From assembly GCA_030427885.1 (NCBI GenBank), contig JAUICM010000004.1, forward strand, positions 372,001-436,000: a stretch of 64,000 nucleotides of DNA, read 5' to 3'. The position numbers and the translations under genes are program-made. Below, piece after piece: positions 19,521 to 28,730 of this stretch. This DNA is from Rhodothermia bacterium (lineage in GTDB: Bacteria; Bacteroidota; Rhodothermia; Balneolales; Balneolaceae). The notes below the pieces were generated by a model. It worked only from the letters and a program-made list of their open reading frames with translations, was not told where the DNA came from and did no database searches. Position 1 is the stretch's first letter. Each line of letters starts with the position of its first letter.

Positions 19521-20387
19521 TCAGTTTTTTTCAATGATAAAGTAGAGTTTGTTTGACGGGTCTACGTCGTTCCACTGTCCCGCTGACCCAAGAGAGCCAC
19601 TATTAACAGGCCACTGAGTAATAGCTAGCCCCAATGCATGTTGACTGCCATTAAAGTTATCAGGTTCGGTACCCCAGTTTTCATAGGCATTATTAACAGC
19701 TATACCATCTACTCCTCCCTTCCAGAACTGAAGTCCATTCCCATCATTGTCTCCATCCCAGATCCAGGTTCCTTCCGTCTCCAGGTCGTTTCCTCCAATC
19801 CAGAAATAGGAAGCCTCGCCACCGTCAGAAGCAGTAGTATTTACTATGTTTATTCCGGAGTTCACAATTTTCTCAAAAAGAGCATTATTTTCAGACTCAC
19901 TATCGATCATGGCTAAGTATCCATTTCTTTCAACAGCACATGCAGCTGCTTTTTGCCACGATTTATTGTTCCTGACGATTTCATATTCGGAATCATTATG
20001 TTCAAATGTGATAATCTCACTTTCACTAATACATTCCACAAGTTCAACACTTACTGAATACATGGTAGTTGAATTATCTTCAGCAGTAACGGTGTATGTC
20101 TGAGGATTGGTAAAATCAACAGGAACTCCTGATCCGGGTGAAATAACCGCTCCTTCTGAAATGATGATTTCCGGGGCTAAGTTTGTGACATCTGTTCCGA
20201 GGGGAAGTTGAACTGATACGGAGTGATTATCAGTATTAATGACCCCATTTACTTCAAGTATAGTAAGCTTCTCAATGAGCTTTTCATTGCTTGGGTTAGA
20301 TTCAGAACCACCGGAATTATCTGAACATGAGATTGTTAACAAAACCAAATACAGGATAAGAAACGAAGAGAACTTGAAGGGTTTCAT
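19521..20387 (-). CDS. Lipoprotein with a cadherin-like/DUF5018-type domain and a C-type lectin fold domain
   Basis: 288 residues. The lipobox LLTISC (Cys21) marks a lipoprotein. Residues about 38-115 resemble the beta-sandwich domains of surface lipoproteins with a TYTVTAEDNSTTMYSVSV ending. Residues about 125-288 look like a C-type lectin domain: SWQKAAACAVERNGYLAMI, YFWIGGNDLETEGTWIW, an EPDN motif in place of EPN, and a final GQWNDVDPSNKLYFIIE strand. The EPN-like and WND residues imply calcium-dependent ligand binding, perhaps to glycans, on the cell surface. Single gene, convergent with the efflux operon. The ligand is unknown. Confidence 0.78.
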   Translation of the reverse strand: MKPFKFSSFLILYLVLLTISCSDNSGGSESNPSNEKLIEKLTILEVNGVINTDNHSVSVQLPLGTDVTNLAPEIIISEGAVISPGSGVPVDFTNPQTYTVTAEDNSTTMYSVSVELVECISESEIITFEHNDSEYEIVRNNKSWQKAAACAVERNGYLAMIDSESENNALFEKIVNSGINIVNTTASDGGEASYFWIGGNDLETEGTWIWDGDNDGNGLQFWKGGVDGIAVNNAYENWGTEPDNFNGSQHALGLAITQWPVNSGSLGSAGQWNDVDPSNKLYFIIEKN

Positions 20388-20497
20388 GTTAGATTGGCTG
20401 TATTAGCATTTAAAACTACATATTTCATAATGTGCAAAGAAATTATTTGTTCGATAAAATCCTATCTTCCATAAAAACTTAAAAGATCTTTTTAAAC

Positions 20498-20905
20498 GTG
20501 ATACAAAGACTTCAAACTGTATTTCTTACACTGGCAGTAGTATTGAATATTGCTGTTTTCTTTACACCCATTTTTTCAAGATCAATAGAAGATCCCCAGG
20601 TATGGATCGGGTATGGCCTTATTGCAGCATTGGTTATAGCTTCAGTACTCAATATCTATTCTATTTTTCTATTTAAGGATAGAAAGAATCAGATTAATTG
20701 GGTTAAAAAAGCATCTCTGGCCCAAATCATAGCTATCGGGTTCTGTGTGGGGGTATTATTCTCGCTTGGAGGAATAGGAACCTATTTATGGGACGAGGCG
20801 TTAGGAACCAGCTTTGCAGGATTGGCCTTTATTGCACAAATACTGGCGCTTCGATTCATCAATAAAGATGAAAAACTAGTTCGGTCTATGGACCGGATCA
20901 GATAA
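20498..20905 (+). CDS. DUF4293-family membrane protein
   Basis: 135 residues with four predicted helices. The start IQRLQTVFLTLAVVLN is the characteristic opening of DUF4293 proteins, small inner-membrane proteins of unknown function in Bacteroidota. The start codon is GTG at 20498. The stop overlaps the ATG of the following EamA gene (TAATG), so the two are translationally coupled. No catalytic motif is visible. A link to the transporter is only suggested by the overlap. Confidence 0.75.
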   Translation: MIQRLQTVFLTLAVVLNIAVFFTPIFSRSIEDPQVWIGYGLIAALVIASVLNIYSIFLFKDRKNQINWVKKASLAQIIAIGFCVGVLFSLGGIGTYLWDEALGTSFAGLAFIAQILALRFINKDEKLVRSMDRIR

Positions 20906-21822
20906 TGAATTCTGCACCGGAGGACAGGTCTCATCTGATCAGGGTTTTTCTTGCCCTGGCTTTTGGCTTAAGTGCAATAGGATTTGCTCCGATCCTGGTA
21001 AAGATCGTAACCCATGAAAGTGCGTTTCTGGTTGCTGCTGTACGGACCACGTTCGCATTTCTTCTACTGATCCCGGTACAGATTGCTTATCGAAAAAATC
21101 AGCCCAAAAGGGAATTTGATACTAAAGAGCGGGTTATGGTCGCGATATCAGGAATACTGCTAGGATTACACCTGATCTCCTGGATCGGTTCTATTTACTT
21201 CACCTCTATCGCCTCAGCTTCTGTACTTGTTACCGTGCACCCGATCATCATAATTTTGATCGAACGATTTGTATATAAGACCAAATTCAGGCTTGTCATC
21301 TGGCTCGGAGTATTAACCGCTTTTGCAGGCTCTGTGATACTTGGATATTCTGATTTTGATGCAGAGGGAACCTACGCCGATCCTTTTCTTGGAAATACGC
21401 TTGCTGTGCTGGCAGCAGTGATCTTTGCCGGATATTTTCTGATAGGGAACCGGGTTCGTCAAAACCGGAATTGGATAGAATATGTATTTCCGGTGTATGG
21501 GTTTGCAGCTCTTACCTGTCTGATCGCCCTGTTCATTGTTGAAGGTTTTACGATACAGCTGAGTGGCCTGGTACTTTTGGCAGGTTTTGGGTTAGCGTTA
21601 GGCCCGCAGATTGCTGGACATGGAGCATTGAACTATGCTATTAAGTATATATCACCAACCCTGCTTTCAACCCTTATTTTATTTGAACCGGTAGTTTCCT
21701 CAACAATGGGATATTTGTTTTTTCAGGAAGTACCGTTACCACTTTCTTTTGCAGGAATGATGGTAATACTGTTGGGGATCGCATTAACCTGGTCGCGGAA
21801 AAGGCCAGAAGATCGCACCTAA
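20905..21822 (+). CDS. EamA/DMT-family transporter
   Basis: 305 residues, ten predicted helices in two EamA repeats; the first repeat ends IIILIERFVYKTKFRLVIWLG and the second contains GPQIAGHGALNYAIKYISPT with the typical conserved proline near the end of a helix. Probable metabolite exporter of unknown substrate. It is translationally coupled to the DUF4293 gene. Its last four bases overlap the end of the convergent TonB-dependent receptor. It is a second, distinct EamA protein of this window and differs from the one at 11582-12457. Confidence 0.87.
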   Translation: MNSAPEDRSHLIRVFLALAFGLSAIGFAPILVKIVTHESAFLVAAVRTTFAFLLLIPVQIAYRKNQPKREFDTKERVMVAISGILLGLHLISWIGSIYFTSIASASVLVTVHPIIIILIERFVYKTKFRLVIWLGVLTAFAGSVILGYSDFDAEGTYADPFLGNTLAVLAAVIFAGYFLIGNRVRQNRNWIEYVFPVYGFAALTCLIALFIVEGFTIQLSGLVLLAGFGLALGPQIAGHGALNYAIKYISPTLLSTLILFEPVVSSTMGYLFFQEVPLPLSFAGMMVILLGIALTWSRKRPEDRT

Positions 21823-24287
21823 AAAGTATATTGCAGGGAAAGAGTGAAATTGCGGCCCATGCCATCCAAACTGCTGGCATGTTCCCGGTATGCTGTATCT
21901 GCAATATTATCGAAGATCAGTTTAAAATGTAAGCCATTCATGATCTGATAATTTGCCAACAACTGGAGGTTCACAAATCCATCTGTTCCTGATTTTGACA
22001 CACGAACATCATCGACCTCATCCGGTGAGATTCGGCGGTGAGCAAATGCATATCGGGCTTGAGGACGAATTGATAAAGCCTTGATAGGCGAATAATCGAT
22101 ATAGAAAACTCCATTGGCAGGAGGAACCCGGTTTACGGGCTGTGTTGTATTATCCTCGTTGGTAAGAGTTCCATACGTGTATGTAAAGGTAAACCCGGTT
22201 TTAGCCTGTGAGGATATCAGGTAATCAGCCCTGGCTTCAACGCCAAAGAGATCCAGTGAATTTACATTCTGATTGGTGATCTCAGTAAACTCATCTGCTG
22301 TTTGCGGGTCAGTTCCCTCACGTATATAATTTCCGGTATCATCAACGATAATACCGGTAGGAACCTGTTTGATCTTATCAAAGTAATGCAGCCAGTAGCC
22401 GATAAGTTCAAGCGAGAGAAACCCATCATTATGACGGATACCAAGGTCGTAATTAAAAGTTTTTTCAGGTTCAAGATCGGAGCTTGTAGTTTGGAATAAG
22501 CCGGCTGAACCACGAATACCAACCTCCGAAAGATCCGCTACATTAGGAGCACGAAAGCCCGTTGATAGATTACTGATGAGAAGACTGGTTTTAGAAAGAT
22601 TATAGGTTACACCAAATGAACCGGTCAACTGCCCGAAATTGTCAGAATAAGGATCGTGCTTCCGAGAAGTGTTGATACCTTCAAATGGAATATCAATAAA
22701 GGTATGTGAGTAGCGGACTCCATACTCGAGATTCCATCGGTCTGCAAGGGTCTGATCTATTTGGGCAAATAATCCGGTAAGCCAGAATTTCGATCCATCC
22801 GGGTAACGCGGGAGGCTGCTGGACCCATAATTGGTGAATCGTTCGCTGTATACTATATCGTAAGAGATATCTGTTCCCCATTTCACATAGAGTTTCTCTG
22901 AAATTGAAGATTGGACATCAACGGAGAACTGATACTGATCTGATGTATTCTGATCAAGACTGGTAGTGTCATTGATACCAAAACTATAATCACGGTCAGC
23001 GGTAACAATGGAAAATTCGGGACTGTTATTAATGGCGTAATCCTGCTCTTTGCGATGATCTTTTAATTTGAAGTAACCAGCCTTCAGTGAGATATTTTCG
23101 AAGAAAGGCTTCCGGGCAGAAGCAGAGTATTCAACAGTATTTCCCCAGAAAAGCAGAGGAGAGGTATTCGAATAGTAGCCGCTTCTGGGATGTTCATTAA
23201 CGGGAGAGTCTTCAATGCCATACCCCATGGTAACGCGGTCAAGACGAGGGGCATCCGGGATCTCCCCCAAATAGCTCACCAAAGTAAGCTCTGACGCGGA
23301 TGAGGTTTTAATACGGGAAGATAGTTCATACGACTTGAACTGGAAGTCAGCATTTTCAAGGTTCCGGTCATAGGGAAACCAAAGTGATTCATCCGTTTTC
23401 TTGCTCATCTTGTAATAATCAAAATCACGAAAACTTCCGCCGGCAAAGAAAGTAAATCCGGGAGACTGGTAACTGGCTTTGGCATGAATGCTCTTTTCAC
23501 CATTTCCATTAAAATTGACAATTGAGCGTGTTTCACCAGAAAATTTATTCTCAAAAGTAAATTCTTTTACAATAGGATTCACATTAACGCCACCAGAAAG
23601 GGCATCACTACCGTAGTATACAGAAACCGGGCCACGGTACACATCGATCTGGCTGATCAGCAAAGGGTCTATAGCACCGAAATACTGATTCTGCCCGGAG
23701 CGTACAAACGAAGGGTTTATCCGAAACCCATTGAATAGATAGAGCACATCGCGTCCTGCGCGCCCCCGGACGTAAATACTTCCCTGGCCAACACTTGTCT
23801 GTTGAATAAACACTCCCGACTCGGATCGGAGCACATCAACAGCGGTGGTTACGTTTCGGCTTGTAAGCTCATCAAGGGTAACTGAGCTGATAGCAATATG
23901 GGAGTAATTGGTTATGGGATTGATGGTTCTGTCGGGTACGATAACGATCTCTTCCATGCCCAGTATATCAGGTTCCAGGTAAATCACCAGTTCTTTAACC
24001 GCATTAAAAATGGGAACGCTCTTTGATTTAAAACCAACAGATGAAAGAGTAATAGTGATGGGGAAATCGGAGATATCAAATTCAAAATATCCGTTTTCAT
24101 CGGTATGCATCCCTGTTTGAGAGTCATCAATTGTTACGGTAATTCCACTGAGAACTTCGTTGGTTGTGCTGTTTTTTACAATTCCGGAAACCTGAGCAGA
24201 AAGATCTGAAAAAAGTGAACTCAGAAGGATCAGAATCAAAAATAAGAGGCCTGATAGGGCAAAAGAGGAGTTGTAGTGGTCTTTCAA
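21819..24287 (-). CDS. TonB-dependent outer-membrane receptor with N-terminal CarboxypepD_reg-like domain
   Basis: 822 residues. A signal peptide ending near SDLSAQ is followed by a carboxypeptidase-regulatory-like beta-sandwich (about 33-115; SGIVKNSTTNEVLSGITV), a plug domain (about 130-240; YVRGRAGRDVLYLFNGFRI, YRGPVSVYYGSDALSGG) and a 22-strand barrel closing with FTLSLQYTF. It imports a scarce ligand such as a metal complex, cobalamin or haem using TonB energy. The sequence does not reveal the ligand and no partner periplasmic protein is next to it. Single gene; its promoter region is shared with the divergent MltF gene. Confidence 0.92.
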   Translation of the reverse strand: MKDHYNSSFALSGLLFLILILLSSLFSDLSAQVSGIVKNSTTNEVLSGITVTIDDSQTGMHTDENGYFEFDISDFPITITLSSVGFKSKSVPIFNAVKELVIYLEPDILGMEEIVIVPDRTINPITNYSHIAISSVTLDELTSRNVTTAVDVLRSESGVFIQQTSVGQGSIYVRGRAGRDVLYLFNGFRINPSFVRSGQNQYFGAIDPLLISQIDVYRGPVSVYYGSDALSGGVNVNPIVKEFTFENKFSGETRSIVNFNGNGEKSIHAKASYQSPGFTFFAGGSFRDFDYYKMSKKTDESLWFPYDRNLENADFQFKSYELSSRIKTSSASELTLVSYLGEIPDAPRLDRVTMGYGIEDSPVNEHPRSGYYSNTSPLLFWGNTVEYSASARKPFFENISLKAGYFKLKDHRKEQDYAINNSPEFSIVTADRDYSFGINDTTSLDQNTSDQYQFSVDVQSSISEKLYVKWGTDISYDIVYSERFTNYGSSSLPRYPDGSKFWLTGLFAQIDQTLADRWNLEYGVRYSHTFIDIPFEGINTSRKHDPYSDNFGQLTGSFGVTYNLSKTSLLISNLSTGFRAPNVADLSEVGIRGSAGLFQTTSSDLEPEKTFNYDLGIRHNDGFLSLELIGYWLHYFDKIKQVPTGIIVDDTGNYIREGTDPQTADEFTEITNQNVNSLDLFGVEARADYLISSQAKTGFTFTYTYGTLTNEDNTTQPVNRVPPANGVFYIDYSPIKALSIRPQARYAFAHRRISPDEVDDVRVSKSGTDGFVNLQLLANYQIMNGLHFKLIFDNIADTAYREHASSLDGMGRNFTLSLQYTF

Positions 24288-24359
24288 ATTCGAACTATTT
24301 CTTATTAATCAGTGTTTTAGCGGCTGTTAAGATTAATACTTATTAATGATTAGCATAAA

Positions 24360-24376
24360 AACAGATAAAATCTGTT
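24360..24376. promoter_or_regulatory. Palindrome in the divergent TonB receptor/MltF region
   Basis: A perfect 7-bp inverted repeat AACAGAT-AAA-ATCTGTT lies in the 168-base AT-rich region 24288-24455 between two divergent genes. It could be an operator for a dimeric repressor such as a metal regulator, but no consensus match is clear. Nothing else was recognised in this gap. Confidence 0.3.
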
Positions 24377-24455
24377 AACTTATGAATCGGGTTAACGTGT
24401 AGATGTATTCCGAATTATATTATCGGGAATTATATATGTTACTCCATCTTCTTTT

Positions 24456-25964
24456 ATGCATTTAAAAGATAACATATCGCACAAAAACAAAAGAATGACT
24501 ACGCTTCTTTTTGTCCTTTTGTTTTTAGTAAGCTGTTCCGACAAAAGCGAACGGGTTCATGTCAATGAATCTGAGTTTTTGAATACGACGGTGACAGAAC
24601 CCGTATATCGTGACCTGAGAGAGATCAAGGAACATGGGGTGTTGAGAATGATCACAAGCTATAGCTCCGGTGGATATTTCTTGTATCGTGGAATCCAGGT
24701 TGGGTTTGAATATGAGCTGGTTAAGGAATTCGCCTTAGAGAATGATCTGGCCCTGGAAGTGGTGATACCCTCGGAAGATGAGAATCCGTACGATCTTCTG
24801 AATTCAGGAGCAGGAGACCTAATTGCAGCAAATTATACGATCACCGAAGAACGTAAAGCCATTGTAGACTTTACCCGCCCGTACAATCTTGTAAACCAGC
24901 TTATTGTGGTTTCAGATCAGCTGGGTTTTGAACCAGAGAGTATTTCCGATATGGCCGGAATACCGATCACTATAAGAAGAAATAGCTCGTACTACCAGAG
25001 CTTGATGAAGCTCAAGGAAGAAGGTTTTGATATTACCATTAATATGGCTCCGGATGATATGGATACAGAAGCGTTGCTGTTCAATGTAGCGAGTGGGAAT
25101 ATTCAGGCTACTGTTGCTGATGACAATATGTTCCTGGCAAGTGAGAAATATCTGAGTGGGATGGTGAAAGGGCCAACTATCTCTGAAAGGGATGAGATTG
25201 CATGGGCAGTACGAAAAAATGCGGATGATCTTGAAGCCAGGTTAAATCAGTTTCTGTATCAGAATTTTAAGTACAACGAAGATGGCGTTCCAAAAAGATC
25301 TGAGTTTCTGAATGTACTTAGAAAAAAATACTACGAGCAAAGTTCACAGATCGCGGATTATTACAATCCTGAATACGAAAGCAAGCAATACGGTTCTATT
25401 TCACCATATGACAGCCTGATCCAGAGGATAGCGAGTGAACACAATATGGATTGGGTGATGTTGACCGCAATTGCAGCACAAGAGTCCAAATTCGATCCAT
25501 ATTCTGAAAGCTGGGCAGGGGCTGTTGGACTGATGCAGGTACTGCCTAAATTCTCGGACTTTCCGATCGATTCACTGTATGATCCGGAAATCAATATTCG
25601 TGAAGGAGTCCGGATCCTTAAAGGACATTTAAGGCATTACGCATATATGGATTCACTTACCCAGTGGAAATTTGCTCTGGCCACGTATAATGCCGGGTCC
25701 GGTCATGTAGCTGATGCCCGCCGATTAGCAATAGATCAGGATAAAAACCCGAATAACTGGGAGCCGATCTCAGAATCGCTGTTGAAACTGATGCAACGCA
25801 GATTCTACCAAAATGCGCGTTACGGTTTTTGCAGAGGAATCGAGACTGTCCGGTATGTAAATGAGATCACCAACCGATATAATACCTATCAGGCAATATT
25901 GGCCCTGGCTAATTCGGGAGATATACGAATGTCAGGAGTTTTTGGGGTTAAGACTCTAAACTAG
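24456..25964 (+). CDS. mltF: MltF-like membrane-bound lytic murein transglycosylase
   Basis: 502 residues. The N-terminus has a basic stretch then FVLLFLVSC, a lipobox with Cys27. Residues about 55-280 form a periplasmic substrate-binding (SBP_bac_3) domain beginning LREIKEHGVLRMI. Residues about 320-450 form the SLT transglycosylase domain with the catalytic glutamate in AAIAAQESKFDP, then AVGLMQVLP and the ALATYNAGSGHV motif. The family cleaves peptidoglycan with formation of 1,6-anhydromuramyl ends. An internal ATG at 24495 would remove the charged n-region of the signal, so the earlier ATG is kept. It converges with the rsbU-like gene. Confidence 0.93.
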   Translation: MHLKDNISHKNKRMTTLLFVLLFLVSCSDKSERVHVNESEFLNTTVTEPVYRDLREIKEHGVLRMITSYSSGGYFLYRGIQVGFEYELVKEFALENDLALEVVIPSEDENPYDLLNSGAGDLIAANYTITEERKAIVDFTRPYNLVNQLIVVSDQLGFEPESISDMAGIPITIRRNSSYYQSLMKLKEEGFDITINMAPDDMDTEALLFNVASGNIQATVADDNMFLASEKYLSGMVKGPTISERDEIAWAVRKNADDLEARLNQFLYQNFKYNEDGVPKRSEFLNVLRKKYYEQSSQIADYYNPEYESKQYGSISPYDSLIQRIASEHNMDWVMLTAIAAQESKFDPYSESWAGAVGLMQVLPKFSDFPIDSLYDPEINIREGVRILKGHLRHYAYMDSLTQWKFALATYNAGSGHVADARRLAIDQDKNPNNWEPISESLLKLMQRRFYQNARYGFCRGIETVRYVNEITNRYNTYQAILALANSGDIRMSGVFGVKTLN

Positions 25965-27689
25965 CTAGTCTTTTCGAAGTACGATCATCGTGATATCATC
26001 GTACTGAATATTATCTGAGAACCGGTTGATATCCCGGATAATTTCATCAATAATCTCTTCAGAACTCTTATCAATATGCTTTTTTATGCATTCAATAAGG
26101 CGATGCTCTTCATACTCTTCGGTTTGGTCAGGATTCATTGCTTCTGTAACGCCATCCGTGAAGCAGACGAGCAGATCACCACTCTTTAATTCCACTTCAT
26201 CACTTTCATATGGCATGAGAGAAGGCATTGCGCCCAGGATCACGCCGCCTTTTTCTAAAAGCTCTGGTTCGGTCGTACCTTTCCGGAATAACATTGGTGG
26301 GTTATGGCCCGCATTCACATACTTAAATAAATTTCCATCGGTTGAAAGCTTGCCCCAGAAAAAAGTGATGAATTTATCAGCAGGGGTATTTTCGTGGATG
26401 ATGTCATTGATACGGCTGGAAGCGTCTTCCAGTGTAACGTCAATTGGTGCCAGAGCATGCAACATCGACTGCAGGTTAGCCATCAAAAGTGAGGCCGGAA
26501 CACCTTTCCCGGTCACGTCAGCGATTGCGATCAGGTTTCCGTTGTCCGGAAGTTTGAGTATGTCGAAATAATCACCCCCAACCTGGCGCGAGGAAACATT
26601 GATCGCTGCAATATCAAAACCTTTGATCGTTGGGATGGGGTTTGGAAGCAGCCCTTCCTGAATAGTTTTAGCCAGACTAAGTTCTTCTTCCATCCGGTGT
26701 TTCTCGATGCGTTCTTCAAGGAGCAGAGTTTTCTGAATGGTCAGCAGTGCGAGGTTACCGAGTGATTGAAGAAAGTTTACTTCTTCCTTTCCATAACCTT
26801 CTTTCGTTGCCCGCGGACCGACTCCGACAACGGCAATTTTCTCATTCTGGAATCTAAGGCCGATCACCAGTTCAATGTTGTTGTCAGTAAGAAAATGGCA
26901 TTCTTCTGATCCGTCCACATGAGTTACATCTTCCAGCTCAAACAGTTTTTCAAGCTGGATGTCGTCGGGTTCTTCGGTTACGCCACTGATGGAAACGATG
27001 GTTTTTTCCCCATCAACATCCAGTGCAAAAAAGAATGTCCGGATAAGCATCTGGCCAAGCATGGCAAATTTAAAGACCCGGGCTATTTCATCACGATCCA
27101 CCATCATGTTGAAGTCTTTACTTAGCTCCAGGAGGGTATTCAGGTCGTGTACTTTACGGTCCAGCCTCCGGTTGATATATCTGAGTTCCTGAAACATCCG
27201 CGAATTGGCAATAGCAACGGATGAGATAATGGCCAGACTTTCAATGAATTCAGTTTCATGATTCGTTAAAGGCTGTTTGGTACCCTTAGGTCCCAGGCAA
27301 AGGAATCCAAGATGGTGATTACTGGTCTTTAAATTGAAAATGGTGCTTTCCTTCTCAATCCCGAGGGTCTCAAATACAGAAGCATACTTCTCACCGGTCA
27401 ATACTGAGGTATCCAGAATATCCTGATCAAAGTCAGCAATTATCTCATCATCTTCTGCTAACCATCCGCGACCCTTTGACTTGGAAACAAAATAGGCTTC
27501 GTCACCGGGTTTGTGGATCATGATCATACCTTTGGGAACCAGTAGTTTTCCCATGGTGATAAGAAGCAGATTATTGAGTACGAAATCAGGATCCTGAGAC
27601 TCGATCAGTAACCTGCTCGTTTCCAGCAGGGTTCGTAGTTCAAATCGGCTTTGTCGTTCTTCAGTAGATAGTGGAGAGGTGGAACTCAC
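25965..27689 (-). CDS. RsbU-like PP2C/SpoIIE serine phosphatase with GAF domains
   Basis: 574 residues. Two GAF-like sensor regions (about 25-160 and 180-330) are followed by a helical linker with LSLAKTIQEGLLPNPIP, then the SpoIIE phosphatase domain with metal-binding motifs VGGDYFDI, DVTGKGVPASLLMA and FTDGVTEAM. In partner switching such phosphatases dephosphorylate an STAS anti-anti-sigma protein. It is the last of three genes on this strand, six bases after the HATPase gene, and those two genes encode the expected partners. It has no membrane segment and so senses a cytosolic signal. The ligand is unknown. Confidence 0.9.
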   Translation of the reverse strand: MSSTSPLSTEERQSRFELRTLLETSRLLIESQDPDFVLNNLLLITMGKLLVPKGMIMIHKPGDEAYFVSKSKGRGWLAEDDEIIADFDQDILDTSVLTGEKYASVFETLGIEKESTIFNLKTSNHHLGFLCLGPKGTKQPLTNHETEFIESLAIISSVAIANSRMFQELRYINRRLDRKVHDLNTLLELSKDFNMMVDRDEIARVFKFAMLGQMLIRTFFFALDVDGEKTIVSISGVTEEPDDIQLEKLFELEDVTHVDGSEECHFLTDNNIELVIGLRFQNEKIAVVGVGPRATKEGYGKEEVNFLQSLGNLALLTIQKTLLLEERIEKHRMEEELSLAKTIQEGLLPNPIPTIKGFDIAAINVSSRQVGGDYFDILKLPDNGNLIAIADVTGKGVPASLLMANLQSMLHALAPIDVTLEDASSRINDIIHENTPADKFITFFWGKLSTDGNLFKYVNAGHNPPMLFRKGTTEPELLEKGGVILGAMPSLMPYESDEVELKSGDLLVCFTDGVTEAMNPDQTEEYEEHRLIECIKKHIDKSSEEIIDEIIRDINRFSDNIQYDDITMIVLRKD

Positions 27690-27695
27690 GGCAGT

Positions 27696-28118
27696 TCACA
27701 GGTTTTTGACCATTCGAATTTCGTTATAAGGGCCTTTTTGGTTGTATTGAACCTGGTCCATCAATTTCTGTATCAAAAACACGCCCATTCCTCCGCGCTG
27801 TTTATTTTTGATCCTTTTCGAAATGTTTGGAGCTTTATAATCTTCAGGTTTAAAACCTTCTCCTTCATCCATAATTGAGATCCATAACTGAGAATTAGTG
27901 AAGCCCAGTTCAATTCTGACGGGCCTGGAAGGAGTATTTTTATATGCGTGCTTAATAATATTAGTGTAGGCTTCATCAACAGCGAGCCTGATCTCGGAAA
28001 TATCTTTATCAGACAAACCCACCGTTCTTGCATGGGTAGCAACGAAGTCTCTTACCTCAGAAAGATGTTCAGTTGAGGCGTCGACTGAAAGAGTGTGTAT
28101 GTTATCTGTTGTTGCCAC
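27696..28118 (-). CDS. RsbW/SpoIIAB-like anti-sigma serine kinase (HATPase)
   Basis: 140 residues forming a single GHKL ATPase domain. The N box is RLAVDEAYTNIIKHAY, the G1 box is MDEGEGFKP and the G2 region is RGGMGVFLI; these bind ATP and magnesium. In the family the protein phosphorylates the STAS partner and sequesters a sigma factor or another target. It is placed between the STAS gene and the phosphatase gene in the standard rsbV-rsbW-rsbU order. No sigma-factor gene is adjacent, so the output is not visible in this window. Confidence 0.9.
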   Translation of the reverse strand: MATTDNIHTLSVDASTEHLSEVRDFVATHARTVGLSDKDISEIRLAVDEAYTNIIKHAYKNTPSRPVRIELGFTNSQLWISIMDEGEGFKPEDYKAPNISKRIKNKQRGGMGVFLIQKLMDQVQYNQKGPYNEIRMVKNL

Positions 28119-28139
28119 GTTAAAGCGTCGTCGTAATTA

Positions 28140-28481
28140 CTAAAATCCGTTTACTGCTTCTTTTTCATCGTCAAGGATATCGTAAAGGGTTGGGAATCCG
28201 AGAAGATCGAATACGTTATACACCCTGTCAGTCATGTTTGTAAGCTTGATGTCTCCGCCCAAACTACGAACATCTTCTATATAGGCCATAAATACACCGA
28301 GGCCGGCGCTGGCGATATACTCTAATCTTGAACAGTTAACTATTATACGATAGCTCTGTTCATCAATTAAATTCTTAAGAGAGTTTTCGAGTTGAGAAGC
28401 GGTATGTGCATCAAGTTCCCCACTAATGTCAAGCACACTTATATCTTCGATCTGTCTTTTAGCGATACTGAAATTTTTCAT
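28140..28481 (-). CDS. STAS-domain anti-anti-sigma factor (RsbV/SpoIIAA-like)
   Basis: 113 residues, one STAS domain. The phosphorylation site is Ser58 in YIASAGLGV, the position equivalent to the phosphoserine of SpoIIAA. Unphosphorylated protein binds the HATPase partner and frees its target. It is the first gene of the three-gene partner-switch operon. Upstream, 28482-28598, I see no clear promoter element. Confidence 0.9.
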   Translation of the reverse strand: MKNFSIAKRQIEDISVLDISGELDAHTASQLENSLKNLIDEQSYRIIVNCSRLEYIASAGLGVFMAYIEDVRSLGGDIKLTNMTDRVYNVFDLLGFPTLYDILDDEKEAVNGF

Positions 28482-28598
28482 TCCGCTTATATTATAGTGT
28501 TAGTGGTGTTTTTAATATTAGGGATTATAACGCTAACCGGAGAATTAGAAAAATAAATCACCGGCGAACGTGGTACGGAACCGAAAAAATAAAGATTC

Positions 28599-28637
28599 AA
28601 AAAAATAGGGCATTACATTTTTCATATGTAATGCCCT
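28599..28637 (-). terminator. Intrinsic terminator of the SPOR lipoprotein gene
   Basis: On the minus strand a perfect 12-bp stem (28626-28637 with 28607-28618; AGGGCATTACAT and its complement) with a seven-base loop is followed by an A and then seven T residues (28605-28599). It lies about 95 bases past the stop of the SPOR gene at 28731. Confidence 0.88.
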
Positions 28638-28730
28638 GACTATTCATCAAGAGAGACGCTACTTGAGCGTTCACATAATTACGCAAATGCCTGGCAGATA
28701 AACAAATAATTTGTTTACAGGTACGATTTG

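Noticed and set aside
26026..26571. 181-codon open frame opposite the rsbU-like gene
   Set aside because: It is antisense to the SpoIIE phosphatase domain with clear catalytic motifs, and its own translation is low-complexity serine-rich.
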